From Lactuca virosa (Eukaryota > Streptophyta > Magnoliopsida > Asterales > Asteraceae): 64,000 nucleotides of DNA. The notes beneath the pieces were generated by a model. That model saw nothing but the letters and a program-made list of their open reading frames with translations. It was not told where the DNA came from and did no database searches. The translations under genes were made by a program, and so were the position numbers. The stretch covers positions 218,075,558 through 218,139,557 of the forward strand of contig CAKMRJ010005745.1 in assembly GCA_928212115.1 (NCBI GenBank), written 5' to 3'. Below, in pieces: positions 23,290-34,575 of this stretch; within the stretch, counting starts at the first letter, position 1, and each line of letters starts with the position of its first letter.

Positions 23290-23476
23290 AGCTAACTTTG
23301 TAGTTAAAAACTAGTTTTTCAGCTAGTTAGCCAAACATAACCAAAAAATCACTTAGTGGTGAAAATAAAACATAAGATCCAAAGATTTGTTAGCTAAATT
23401 TTATGACTTGATTGTTTGAGTAAGGTTATGTTTAGTAGACTAGCTGAAAAATTAGTTTTTAGTTGAAAAGTTAGCT
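23290..23476. repeat. Foldback or MITE-like inverted repeat
   Basis: Left arm 23290-23342 (AGCTAACTTTG ... CCAAACATAACC) is the near reverse complement of 23424-23476 (GGTTATGTTTAG ... AAGTTAGCT). The spacer is about 80 bp. The arms resemble plant GGTTATGTTTGGC-type miniature elements. No target duplication was established. Confidence 0.65.
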
Positions 23477-23609
23477 TATATCTGATAATCTATAAATAAG
23501 AATTTTCTTTTTTTGAAACTTAAGCAAGGTGCTCAAGTCAAATTACAAAAATGTTTAAAATGAAGGACAAACATTAAACCAACCAATCACTTAAACAAAT
23601 ATCGGATCA

Positions 23610-23910
23610 AATTTTAATCAAATTAAAGGTAGAAATGATAATGTCGTTTGTGAGGAACATAACAACCTTCCTCTAATTTTGAAAAACTACCGCATTTTGA
23701 GCTCTCCATGTTGTCAAAAGAGTCGAGTACAACAGAGACAACTACAACTTTTCTTTTGTCTCTTGTGTTCATCTTCAATTGCTCCAAAAATAAGAGATCA
23801 GTTGGTTTGCAAGATAGATGACCACTCAATAACCCATTTCCACAAACTTGATATATAGCTACATGAAAAGAACACGTGACTGATATCCTCAACCATGTTG
23901 TTGCAAAACC
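23610..23910 (-). pseudogene. LINE remnant, zf-RVT region
   Basis: Minus-strand translation gives CRFCNNMVEDISHVFFSCSY then SLWKWVIEW, the Cys-X2-Cys ... His-X4-Cys pattern of the zf-RVT domain found after the reverse transcriptase of plant non-LTR elements. A TTWRAQNAVVFQ segment in another frame matches the usual W..WR.RN..VF end of that domain. Stops and at least one frame change break it. The upstream reverse transcriptase is not present, so only about 100 codons of the 3' end survive. A Gypsy LTR begins at 23916, directly after the CRFC motif, and probably cut the gene there. Confidence 0.6.
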
Positions 23911-23915
23911 GACAC

Positions 23916-24972
23916 TGTAACATCCCAACTTTCAAACTGCATTTTTTTTATTTAAAACCATATTAATCATTCAAAACTCATTTTTGAAAACATAACATGA
24001 TATTCATTAGTTTCAAAAGCATAAGGTTTAAAGAGAGTTAAATTACAAAAACTAGTAGAAGTCTAATAACAGCATAACTTAGATGCGAATGTACAGTCAC
24101 GCCACGCCCTTCCATCAAACAACCTGAAAGACATTTAACTTAACAACGTGAGCACAAAACTTAGTGGATTCCCCATTATACCACACATTCCACCATACAT
24201 ACAATGCATACAAACAAAGGCTCTCGACTCTAACTGATCCACCAGCATAACATATCAACATACATATAAACAATAGGCACCCTGTCATCATAGTACTACC
24301 GGCTATCAACCATCACACAACCATCAACTCCCAACTGTCACACAACACTGAATCTTAGTCATACCACAACCATACCAAGGATATTAATAATATTGACGGT
24401 TATGAATGCATAATCATATGTAGCTAAAAATAATATATACAATCAAATGGATGATCATACCCGTGAGAAATAAATCAAACAAGAATCATTCATTAAGGCT
24501 TAGACCAGAGTTCTCAGGCTGTCCAGTTTTAATTATGTACAATCCCTACGACATTCACTTAGCGGTCAACCAATACCACCAATACCCAACCAATCATGAC
24601 ACATAAGAGTATCAAACAATCATTCAATCACATACTTGACGAAGACTAACTAGTCTACAAGAATACTCGTATCCTAACAGTGCTAATGCCTTATCATACA
24701 AAGGACATACAATGTCACACACATTATAGTGAAAAAACTCGCCTGGAGCTAGCTGATCAACCACAAGCCTCACACGCGAGTCCACCGACAATCTGGTAGC
24801 ACGGTCTACCTAATATCAACCATATATTGATCCTTAGTCTTAAACTCATATCCTTCGAAGTTTGACCAAAAGTCAATCTGGTCAAAAGTTAACGGTCAAC
24901 GGTTCATCAAGGTCAAAGTTAGCGGTCAAACAAGTCAACCTGTCGCGACCAGCCCTTGGTTGTGTAGCTACT
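23916..24972 (-). repeat. gypsy3 LTR, piece 1
   Basis: The left LTR terminus TGTAACATCCC lies at 23916. The piece includes the block with GTGAGCACAAAACTTAGTGGATTCCCC and ends at the CTACT target site of gypsy2. A TCGCGA palindrome stands near 24944. Confidence 0.75.
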
Positions 24973-26494
24973 TGTAACATCCCAAAAATCATGACCAAAA
25001 ATTTCATTTTTAATTAGGTTATTATAAAACCAACAGTATAAGAAAAACATCCATAATAACATCCCATGTCAAAACCAAAGTGTCAATAATTAAAACATGT
25101 TATCAGAGTGTAATCCCAAAGATCTCATGTGCGGAAAATCATAGTGTGATGCGTTACAGTCGAGCCGACTCCTTTCCTTTGAAAAAGAAGTACCTGAAAC
25201 CAAAACTGAAAACCGTAAGCACGAAGCTTAGTGAGTTCCCCCATCATACCACACACCATACAATAACATACTGTCAGGCATATTTGGGTACCCGACCTAC
25301 CCTCCGGTTTATCTCAACCGGTTCCAGGGACTATTTCACCCCCTACCACATCACGGCGGTGGTACATAGTGGCAGCCACCACATCATGGTGGTGGTGGTG
25401 GCGGCGATTGTTCTCGTGAGCTCCGGCCAAACGAAACCACATACAACACTCCATCGTAAATAAACACACACATAACACCAAAACATGCATATCCATCGCC
25501 AAAAACGCACCAATCTCGGCCACCCCTGTGGTGGCGTGAGGCAGTCGAACGGAAAAGCGGAAGTGGAATGGTCGTCGGAACCACAGCAGCGACGCAGCAC
25601 CGAAACACAAATGGAGAAGGAGAAAAAGAAGAATAATGTAGGGAAGTGGCGGTTATCCGCCATCTGGAATAGCAGCAACGGGGAGACGCTATTTGCGAAC
25701 CTCGTCGGCGATTAGAGCGACGACGACGCTGGGACGCTGACGGCACACACCGCCAGCAACGTCGTCGGCTGGGAATGGCAAAACAATTGCCCCGACGTCG
25801 GTCTTCAGCTTTCTCAGCTTCAACGGTGGCAACCTGTGGTGGCATTGGACCGGCGATAGCGGCGACAGCAGGTTCGTGGTGGTGGCTTCGGTGGTTGGCG
25901 ATCTCAACAGTGGTGGTGGTGCGGCGCCGGAAGTCGAAGAAGGAGGGTGGCAGCCGGTGGTGGGATGGCGGCTGCACTCTCTTAGGGTTAGGGTTTACCG
26001 GGGTGACGGGTTTATATACCCCGAGCCCCATATAAGTTTATCCCATAATGACAACTATGGTCCCTCCACCTCCCTTTTCTTACAAAACAAATCCACAATT
26101 TACCCTTTTAACCCTAGCCAACCAAAATTCCTTCAAATTAAGTCTAACATTTTACCAAACAGCCCCTCCCTCTACAAAACCTTTTCAACTTAAGTCCTTA
26201 TGTTACCAAATGGCCCCTCCTCTACAAAACCTTTTTAACTTAGGTCCAGAATTTACTCTTTAGCCCCTGCTTCCATATATCCTTTCATACTAAATCCCAT
26301 ACTTACCAAACACCCCCTGTCTTCTAAAAATCTTTATAAAATAAATCATGAAACTTACACTTTTAACCCCTAACTTCTAAAATTGTGACAGTTAACTCCT
26401 CGAGACCAACACCATGCTATATAATTATTGATTTTAAGGCTACTATTCATTCATTAATTTGTTTATTTATTTAATTAATAAACGGGGTGTTACA
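24973..26494 (-). repeat. gypsy2 3' LTR (1,522 bp), internally deleted
   Basis: Its termini match 30081-34136, but about 1.2 kb is missing at about 25350, where CCCCCTACCAC is joined directly to the CGGCGGTGGTACAT region. A CCACCACATCATGGTGGTGG palindrome remains at 25376-25395. Long open frames here (for example 25384-26031, minus) come from GC-rich repeat sequence. Confidence 0.85.
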
Positions 26495-26510
26495 ACTCTC
26501 CCCCACTTAA
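26495..26510 (-). other. Terminal polypurine tract of gypsy2
   Basis: It reads TTAAGTGGGGGAGAGT on the minus strand, flush with the LTR. Confidence 0.85.
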
Positions 26511-27470
26511 ATTATATTTCGTCCTCGAAATCATTCCGTACCATTCTTTGCACGACAAACCACTCAAGTAACATGGCCACAATCCTGGGCACACCCTAGC
26601 CTTCCCAGGGTAACCGTGACCAAGCTTCGCAAGGCCCTAAAATCTGTAGATGAACGAATTCCTTGCAACAAGATCACATCTACTTCGTCTGAAATCTGCA
26701 GTCTTGAGGTGGTATGACTTATTGACAGACCGCTCATACTGAATCATTATTGTCGAACCCAGTCCACTTATCCCTCAACTGTCTACTCAACTTCTGATAA
26801 CTCGAGGTTTCCACTAGAAAAGAGAGGCACATACCTAATTATCCTTGCAGATTACTTATACTTGGTCAAGGCTCAGATAATCCCGCTGTGAGCGACTTAA
26901 CATAACCCAATCCATCTGTTACTCTCACCATACATGAAATCCTCAAAACACTAATATTGATACTGCCAAAACACTGAAACTAACCGAAACAGCATGCTTC
27001 CACAAGGCTGCTTTCCGAAATCTATCGAGACCTACTTGGTCTCAATTCACCTGCTAGTCATCTGAATTACTGAGTTTCTACCTGGTTGCTGAACCAAAAG
27101 CTCCCATATAGTCGTCCTTCGCGACTACCTAACGAAATCCTTATCTGTCAATAGTTGCTTCTAGTTATCTTTCCACTGTGGCTCTAGCGACCCTCTAATC
27201 TAACTGTCCGGGTCCATACATAGAGTCCTGACATCACCAAATCCAAGGCTAAAAGTGATTGCTACATGACCAATGGTAACCTTATATCACAAATGACCTT
27301 AAGCAATCCATTGCTTCCTTGATATCATAATTGCACTGGCATTCCTATGATCTTATCACTGGCTCAATCCGGTCTAATTAATCATTGGAAATCCATAAAC
27401 CAATCCGTGGACTTGCCACATCATCACTGCTACACCCTACTGGTGGGTACTATTGTTCCTTCCGCGATCT

Positions 27471-27651
27471 AACAACGCTCTCATGCTATCTACCAACCTA
27501 GTGAATGTCACGGCTACACCCGCAGTCCTACAACACTCTAGCACTATTTGCCAACCTTGTGAATGCTACGGCTACACCCGCAGACTTACAACACTATAAC
27601 ACTATCTACCAACCTCGTGAATGCTACGGCTACCCCCGCAGTCTTACAACA
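27471..27651 (-). repeat. Tandem 58-59 bp repeat with hairpins (gypsy2)
   Basis: Three copies have GAATG at 27502, 27561 and 27619. In element sense each unit has TGTAAGACTGCGGGTGTAGCCGTAGCATTCAC-like sequence. CTGCGG pairs with CCGTAG through one G-T pair around GTGTAG or GGGTAG. The homologous unit in the plus-strand element at 18750-18775 has TATGGT/ACCATA in the same place. Confidence 0.75.
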
Positions 27652-27903
27652 TTTCCCATACCGGTCGAACACGCACTCGACCTAACACTCAACTGAACTT
27701 GAGTCCTAACTGGAGCTCTAACCTGGTTCCCTAAACCTGTTATCTGATGCCAAGGAAAAGCGTGAACCAAATGTTGGAACGTTTTCTAAACTCCCAACTC
27801 ACCCAATCCTCAACCTAGACGGCCACTCGATCGCCTTTCCTGCTGACGGGGATGCAAAACTAATCCTAGTTTCACACCTATTTCTGCTCTTGAATACCAG
27901 ATC

Positions 27904-27920
27904 GATTCTCCCCCACTTAG
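27904..27920 (-). other. Internal polypurine tract of gypsy2
   Basis: On the minus strand it reads CTAAGTGGGGGAGAATC, about 1.4 kb upstream of the terminal PPT in element sense. Confidence 0.6.
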
Positions 27921-28880
27921 CTTTGACTAAGTCTTCACGGTACGCGTGAATTGAAGGATTCCCAATCCTTTTGGCTTTCTAATAATCCACTGATGACAAC
28001 TTGTGCTTACCAATGCTAGCGATCACTTACCAGTTAAACCCTGAGATCACCCATCCTTGGAAATCTTGATGAGTACTCTTGAAATATGGTCTAGTATGAC
28101 ACCTCAATCCACCTACCATGCTGACAACTGGAGACCTTAATCTTCATCCTGGCTGACGAATCCTCGTCCCCACTTCCAATCTCGCAGCACCGCTGAGCTC
28201 TCACCGAACATAACCCATGCATCAATACAATTTTCTTGAATATCCGATGACCAAACACTTATGCATCAAATACCCACAACTGACACCACCATCTTCATGC
28301 TACCAGTCATTTCCTATCAATGGTAGTGCCTTGAAATCCAAAGTTCTTCCATAGGCAACTATCAACCATACCCGAACGAATGATAGAACCATTGAGCTCT
28401 GACTTCCCTGGAGAACTGTCGCTCTAACCCTGACCTAATATCCTCTAAATAATACTCCTGTCCAGATCCCGAAAAAGATCCGGAATGACAACGGTACACG
28501 TGGAACCCACTCCGCAAGATACGTCCCTCTGTAGATTCATCAAAGACTTTTCTCGGCATGCACAATGGCATATGACTACCCTTGATGACCCATACGATAG
28601 CAGAGAACCGACCCGAGATCTAACTAGTTTGAACTCAATCAAAATTCCAAAGTGGTACAAATTCCCGACATCCAGCTAGTAGCAGTAGAAGATGATATAC
28701 CCGCAACATCTGGATGAATCCTGATCACCTTCTCCAGAGATACTTCGACCCTCCTGAGAACATGGTACAAAACTCCATTACGATCCTGATGACAGGAGCT
28801 AACAATAGGATCCTCTTTCCTGAAAGATTCTAAGGATCCATAGGCTTTGGGCTCAGGGTGAGCCCCTAACTTCCCCGCGA

Positions 28881-29030
28881 CTATTTTTCGGCCCGATAGG
28901 CCTCTAGACGACTACCGAGAGCTCCCAAAGTCTCTTCCATGGCTGAAAGAAAGACCACTGAGGTCCATTCCCAAAACTCTACGAGTAATCTCTGATGAGA
29001 TGAACTCCCGCGATCGCGCATCGATTGGTC
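28881..29030 (-). pseudogene. Gypsy Gag N-terminal remnant (gypsy2)
   Basis: On the minus strand one frame gives REFISSEITR, the same residues as in the Tekay Gag at 37890-37920. Another frame then gives TSVVFLSAMEETLGALGSRL, aligned with the TSVIFGSVKEGILEFIDERL region of that Gag. A frameshift therefore separates two parts of a Gag start. Nothing of the capsid core or zinc knuckles follows. It starts about 180 nt downstream of the leader stem-loop in element sense, as in gypsy1. Confidence 0.65.
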
Positions 29031-29199
29031 CAGGTCCTGCTCCTGAGCCATAACCAGAATCTTAATCCCATTCTTGAGTGCTCTCCACCATATCGAACTG
29101 ACATTCAAGAGATCCGAATATACCCAAGAATCCTTATCCTACAGGCTTCTTGGATTCTCTAAGACTCTCCCCGATTCAATTATGGATCCTGTGCTTTCA

Positions 29200-29220
29200 G
29201 TAGTACATGCCCAATACTAC
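29200..29220 (-). other. Leader stem-loop (gypsy2), loop palindrome lost
   Basis: The arms GTAGTA/TACTAC are intact, but the loop in element sense is TTGGGCATG, not GGGCCC. The surroundings (GTGTGGAAG before, TGAAAGCACAGG after) match gypsy1. Confidence 0.7.
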
Positions 29221-30060
29221 CTTCCACACCTATCCATACTTTCCTTAAGAATCATCCCGAATCCTCCAAGTCACCTTCTCAAAATGATACCCCGAATGCT
29301 CGCTAACCTCACAAATAAGTCCACTAAATCATTTCCTCGGCTTCCCTTGGTTCCCGAACCCACCCAGTCCTCAGCTGCTGAAGGATTCCCAGTAATGTCA
29401 ACTAGCTACCTCATGAATATAGCCACATGCAACAAATATCAGATAATCCTTCGAGTAAAAGGCTCAACCGTAGAACGGTTGGAATCAGACAAGAGCTGCA
29501 TAATAGGATCAAAACTATCACTCTAAGATTATCCAGTTTGTGCCACATGTGACTTAGCATATTCACTTAATAGCTAGCTCACGTTACTAAGAGTCTCACA
29601 AAGCACAAAGCAAGCAGCATTCGGACAATGGTAAATCTAACCAACATATTCCAATCAAATTATTCTATCCTCTTATCAGGAATCTATACTGGCATGAGAT
29701 TCTAAAGCTCATACAATCAGGCATAACCTAAACAGGCTATCCTATCACTAACTGATAAGTACTAGCATGCAAGTCTACAAGCACATACAATAGGCATATA
29801 AGGCATCCTTCCAAGATCATTAGCCCTAATCTAGCATGCAGTTCTCATAATCATATCATATCATAACATAACATGTATGAGTATCTTGGGGAAAACTTAC
29901 TTGAGCTCGGCTGATTGCACGCATCACACACCTTGTTCTTTTCTCTTTTCAAAATTCTTTTTCAAATTCTTTTTATAAAAATGATTTTCTTTTGAAAATT
30001 TTCATACAAAGTCCTCAGTCTGAGTCCAGACACACCGAGAGTATACCCGAATTCCTCAAA

Positions 30061-30078
30061 CCAAGGCTCTGATACCAA
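30061..30078 (-). other. Primer-binding site of gypsy2, initiator-Met type
   Basis: The reverse complement is TTGGTATCAGAGCCTTGG, two bases from the LTR. Confidence 0.92.
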
Positions 30079-30384
30079 CTTGTAACATCCCAAAAATCAT
30101 GACCAAAAATTTCATTTTTAATTAGGTTATTATAAAACCAACAGTATAAGAAAACATCCATAATAACATCCCATGTCAAAACCAAAGTGAAATAATCAAA
30201 ACATGTTATCATAACCAATATCCGAGTGTAATCCCAAAGATCTCATGTGCGGAAAATAATAGTGTGATGCGTTGCGGTCAAGCCGGCTCCCTTCCTTTGA
30301 AAACGAAGTACCTGAAACCAAAACTGAAAATCGTAAGCACGAAGCTTAGTGAGTTCCCCCATCATACTACACACCATACAATAA

Positions 30385-30545
30385 CATACCGTCAGACATA
30401 TCTTGGTGCCCGACCTACCCTGCTGAGCATACCGAGGTGCTCAACCTACCCCTTTTAGGCATACCGGGGTGCCCAACCTACCCCTGTCAGACATACCGGG
30501 GTGTCTGACCTACCCCTGTCAGGCATATCTGGGTACCCGACCTAC
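30385..30545 (-). repeat. LTR array of hairpins with loop ATACCGGGGT (plus-strand reading)
   Basis: Five units of about 30 bp. TGAGC-ATACCGAGGT-GCTCA (30424-30443) and TCAGAC-ATACCGGGGT-GTCTGA (30487-30508) are perfect stems with different sequence. 30456-30475 (TAGGC/GCCCA) has one mismatch. The first and fifth units are decayed. Confidence 0.75.
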
Positions 30546-30605
30546 ACTCCGGTTTATATAAACCTGTTTCGGGGACTATTTCACCCCCTACCACTACCAC
30601 ATAAT

Positions 30606-31968
30606 CAAGGCCGACCCAAGGGGAGGCGAGTTGGGTCGTTGCCCAACGCATCATTTAACTAGCGGGCATCAAATGACAACAAGTGTTATGGGTTTGTTCC
30701 AGTTTAATTGGGCAAAATTTAGTCCAGTAGAAACTTTTAGTCCAGAGGGCAGTAGAGCGGGGAAAATAAGCGGCTATAATGATTCTCCCCTAAATTGAAG
30801 CAGTATTTCTTGGTAATCTCACAAGTCGCATCGCAATCCACAAAATCACTCGCTTAAATTGAAATCAAGGGGCCGGTTGGAGGCAGGAACAACCGGTGGT
30901 TATTAATCACCACGACACCATTATGGATTCTACTCTCCAGTTCTCAAATCTCGACTTCTCCCTCCATTATTCCAGATTAGAAAAACAGAGCATATAAATA
31001 AACATCGATTGAGGTTTTTTTACATGATTCTAGAGCTTCACTAGTCTAGGAATTCATTCTCTAAGAATTCATTACTTAAGACCTAGTGAAGTTTTTTTTG
31101 TCTTTCTGAATTGACAACTAGTGAAGGTTTTCTGGTTTTGTTTCAATATCTTGTAACTGGAGTATTCTAATAGTTGTATTTGTTTGTTACTGGAAGTATT
31201 CAAGTTTTGCCCTGCACTTGGGGCACTTGGGTTGTTTTGCCATTTGGCCTGAAAGACGCATTCACTTTGAACATTGAAGTCTATGGTGGTATTTCATGTT
31301 TTCCCAATTGCCCATTTTGCCCTTTGGCTTCAAATTTGAAGTTCTTAAATCTTTCTTATTAGTGGAGTTGTTTTTTTGGCATTTTTGTTCTATAATGGTT
31401 TTAGGATTATTTTGCTAGTATCCAAGAATTATTCTTGAATCTGTAATTGCTTTTCAGAATTATTCTTCTATGACTTTTTTAGGAGTATGATTTTTTTTTT
31501 GTGTTGTACTTGTTATTAACAAGTTCAAGCAACAAAAATATTACTTTTTTTATTGTCGTTTTAATAATTTGGTTAATGGTTGATTGTTTTGTTTTGTTAA
31601 GTTGTTATCTTTACATATGAGACTAAAAGTGCTTGAGACAGAAATTGAGTCTCAGATTTAGCTGTTAGGCTTTAAAATTGTTTGATGGAGAAATTGAGTG
31701 AGTCCCAAAGTTGGTGTTTTTAGCAAGTGTCAATTTTTATAGGAAAATATGACATTTTTATTCAAGAATTGTACAGACACAATGTTTTAGTTGAAGTTTG
31801 TATTCGTGAGTTTGTATAAATATGAGTTATTAATAAAAAAAAGTTATGGTGTGAAAATTGCATTATGGATTTATGTGTTATATGGGTTTGATATAGTTGT
31901 ATGGCATAAAGACAGGGCATTGTCGAGTTTTTTTTCCCTGGGCATGAAAAACATTTGGACCGGCCCTG
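30606..31968. mobile_element. Non-autonomous hAT DNA transposon, TSD CACATAAT
   Basis: The 8-bp duplication CACATAAT is perfect (30598-30605 and 31969-31976). The left terminus CAAGGCCGACCCAA matches the inverted right terminus CAGGGCCGGTCCAAA at 12 of 15 positions, a typical hAT terminal inverted repeat. At 1,363 bp it has no transposase frame, so it must have been moved by an enzyme encoded elsewhere. It sits inside the gypsy2 LTR and is younger than that insertion. Confidence 0.9.
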
Positions 31969-34141
31969 CACATAATAACATATCATGAATATACTGCTAG
32001 GCATACATGGGTACTAACTGCCCCTTCGATATCTTTCAATCGGTATGCGGGGACTATTTCACCCCTACTACTACTAACACATATATCAGAGCATCCTAGC
32101 ACATAAAGCATATCATATAGTGGAAAACCATACAATTATCACAAAGACAATCATATCATACATAATCGCCTACTGGTGGGCCGACATTGGTACCTTAGAC
32201 CCACCTCTACTGGAAGGTAACTCACCTCGCACTGCTGAAGTCCCGCAGACAAAAACCCGGACTGCTGGATGATAGATTCCCGAACTGTAAACATTAAAAC
32301 AATACCCAATTAATAATTGGGTTCCAACACATAACCATTAGTCCATGCTTGGGGGTAAAAGACTACTTTACCCCCATCTTAGCTTGATTCAAGCTCAAGG
32401 CCCAATCCAAAGGCCCACAAGTCAAACTTATAAATCAAAGCCCAACATATGGCCCAATTTTCCAAATTGGGCCCAATCCTTTACATGGTCTTACCCTAAG
32501 GCCCAACCTTTTATTCCAATCCAGACATTTAGCATTCTAATGGCCCAATATCTCATAATCATAAAGGCCCAATTATGGCCCACCTATGGCCCAATTTTCC
32601 AAATTGGGCCCAAACCCTCACATGGGGATTACCCTAAAGCCCATCCATAAATTCTTAGTCCATATGATTGTTCTTGCAAGGCCCATCAATAGCCCAATCA
32701 CCAAATCCCAATCAGAAAGGCCCAACTTAAGGACCAAGTAAGATTAGGGTTTCACATAAAATGACAATTAGGGTTAATTGTTTCTTACTTAACCCATTAA
32801 GGATTTAATCCATTAAGTCCCTCAATCAACTACGTCAATCATATGGTGTGATCGGGTTAATACCTAATCCCAATCTGGTCATCCAAAAATGCAGGTCCCG
32901 ACACTCCAAAAACCATATACCCAAAATTAGGGTTTTCTAAACCCTAATTAGTGTTTCCAACCCAATCCCAACCCAATTAGGCGCAAAAAGCTAAACCATT
33001 AGATCAATTAGGGTTTCATTAGGCCCACTAGGGTTTCATAAGTCAGGCACCACCCACTACCACCTTGGGTAGTGGTGGTCAACGGCGGTGGCCACCACCT
33101 CACGGTGGTGGTTATGGTTCTGGTCCATTTTTGTACAAGCATCCCAAAAGCAACTAAACACAAGAAAAAGCACACCGCCACCTAACACGACGGCCGGAGG
33201 CGGCAACCACCACCTCACGGGGGTGGTTATGATTTTTCTTTTTATTATTCCGACACCGATTACAATTTTACAATTCAAAATCCCAAATAACACACACACA
33301 CACTCAGATAAACACACACACAGCCACCCTTGTGGTGGCCGACGGTGGTACATGGTGGCAGCCACCACCTCATGGTGGTGGTGGTGGTGGCGGCGGCTGT
33401 TCTCGTGAGCTCCGGCCAAACGAAACCACATACAACACTCCATCAGAAATAAACACACACATAACACCAAAACATGCATATCCATCGCCAAAAACGCACC
33501 AATCTCGGCCAACCCTGTGGTGGCGTGAGGCAGTCGAACGGAAAAGTGGCAGTGGAATAGTCTTCGGAACCACAACAGCGATGCAGCACCAGAATAGATA
33601 CAGAGAAGGAGAAGAAGAAGAATACGGTAGGGAGGTGGCGGTTATCTTCCCTCTAGAACAACAGCAACGGGGAGACGCTATTCGCGAACCTCGTCGACAA
33701 TTGGAGCGACGAAGGTGCTGGGAGGCTGACGGCACACACCGCCAGCAACGTCGTCGGCTGGGAATGACAGCAACACTTGCCCCGACGTTGGTCTTCAGCT
33801 TTCTCGGCTTCACCGGTGGCAACCTGTGGTCGGCTGGGAACGGCAGCAACACTTGCCCCTCCTCTACAAAACCTTTTTAGCTTAGGTCTAGAATTTACTC
33901 TTTAGCCCCTACTTCCATAAATCCTTTCATATTAAGTCTCATACTTACCAATCACCCCCTGTCTTCTAAAATTCTTTACTAAATAAATCCCGGAACTTAC
34001 ACTTTTAACCCCCAACTTCTAAAATTGTGACAGTTAACTCATCGAGACAAACACCTTGCGATATAATTATTGATTTTAGGGCTACTATTCATTCATTAAT
34101 TTGTTTATTTATTTATTTAGTAAACGGGATGTTACACTACT

Positions 34142-34575
34142 ACCAGGCGATAAAACAATCACAACGTCATACCAATATTTGCGATGCGAACCTTCCTTGG
34201 TTGCATTGTGATTCTCGAGGCAAAATACTTATACCATTAAGAACTTCATCCCTTAAGACTAAGTCTCTAACTTTCCAGTTCACATCAAAATAATGACTTA
34301 ATGGATGAAGTTTCCAACTTTATCCATTTGTATTCCCCAAACACATCCATCTCTAACCTAGGTCTAAAATGGGACCAAAATGCTTCAATCTTCATACATG
34401 GGTCAAATGGGAGGTTGAACACACACACAAAACAATCCTAAGGGTCTAACATAACAACCAAAACCACCTTTAAATCCTTGATTTATCCAAACTCCAATCA
34501 ATCAAGACAAAAAGGGACTAACTAAGCTCTAAATCCTATATGTAGCATACAAAAGCCTTAAAGGTGGGCACTTGA
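34142..34575 (-). repeat. gypsy3 LTR, piece 2
   Basis: The middle of the broken LTR, between the gypsy2 target site and the solo LTR at 34576. No features of its own are seen. Confidence 0.65.

Larger units (their letters stand above)
20916..23609. other. AT-rich DNA without recognisable genes
   Basis: There are no coding or LTR features here. It contains a TA microsatellite (21966-22015), an AAT run (about 22755-22780), homopurine and T-rich stretches, and the foldback at 23290-23476. It is the likely pre-insertion background. Confidence 0.5.
26511..28880 (-). other. gypsy2 3' internal region, non-coding
   Basis: There is no recognisable protein motif. Just inside the PPT is the GATTTCGAGGACGAAAT block (in element sense) that is usual for such elements. 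The internal PPT and hairpin array lie within it. Confidence 0.55.
24973..34136 (-). mobile_element. gypsy2: complete minus-strand non-autonomous Gypsy element, TSD CTACT
   Basis: A perfect 5-bp duplication CTACT flanks it (24968-24972 and 34137-34141). In element sense it reads 5' LTR (34136 to 30081), PBS (30078-30061), leader stem-loop (29220-29200), Gag N-terminal relic (about 29030-28881), internal PPT (27920-27904), hairpin array (27651-27471), terminal PPT (26510-26495) and 3' LTR (26494-24973). The interior is only 3.6 kb and has no pol. The 5' LTR carries a hAT transposon. It inserted into the LTR of gypsy3. Confidence 0.9.
30081..34136 (-). repeat. gypsy2 5' LTR (4,056 bp with insert; about 2.7 kb without)
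   Basis: Its termini equal those of the 3' LTR. It contains the hAT element at 30606-31968, a hairpin array at 30385-30545, many GGCCCAATT repeats (32400-32750), and CCACCACCTCACGGTGGTGG palindromes (33091-33111, 33205-33228, 33361-33382). Confidence 0.88.

Noticed and set aside
25384..26031. A 215-codon minus-strand open frame, with a similar frame at 33370-33852
   Set aside because: Both lie in homologous GC-rich parts of the two gypsy2 LTRs. Several other frames are open over the same bases, the composition is Arg/Ser/Pro/Cys-rich with no domain, and LTR copies are similar by descent, so shared openness is not evidence of coding.
27471..27651. Regular tandem repeats considered as a CRISPR array
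   Set aside because: The repeats are 58-59 bp head-to-tail without spacers, lie inside a retrotransposon, and the sequence is of plant type.
29074..29526. A 150-codon plus-strand open frame
   Set aside because: It is antisense to the gypsy2 leader and Gag remnant and shows no protein motif.
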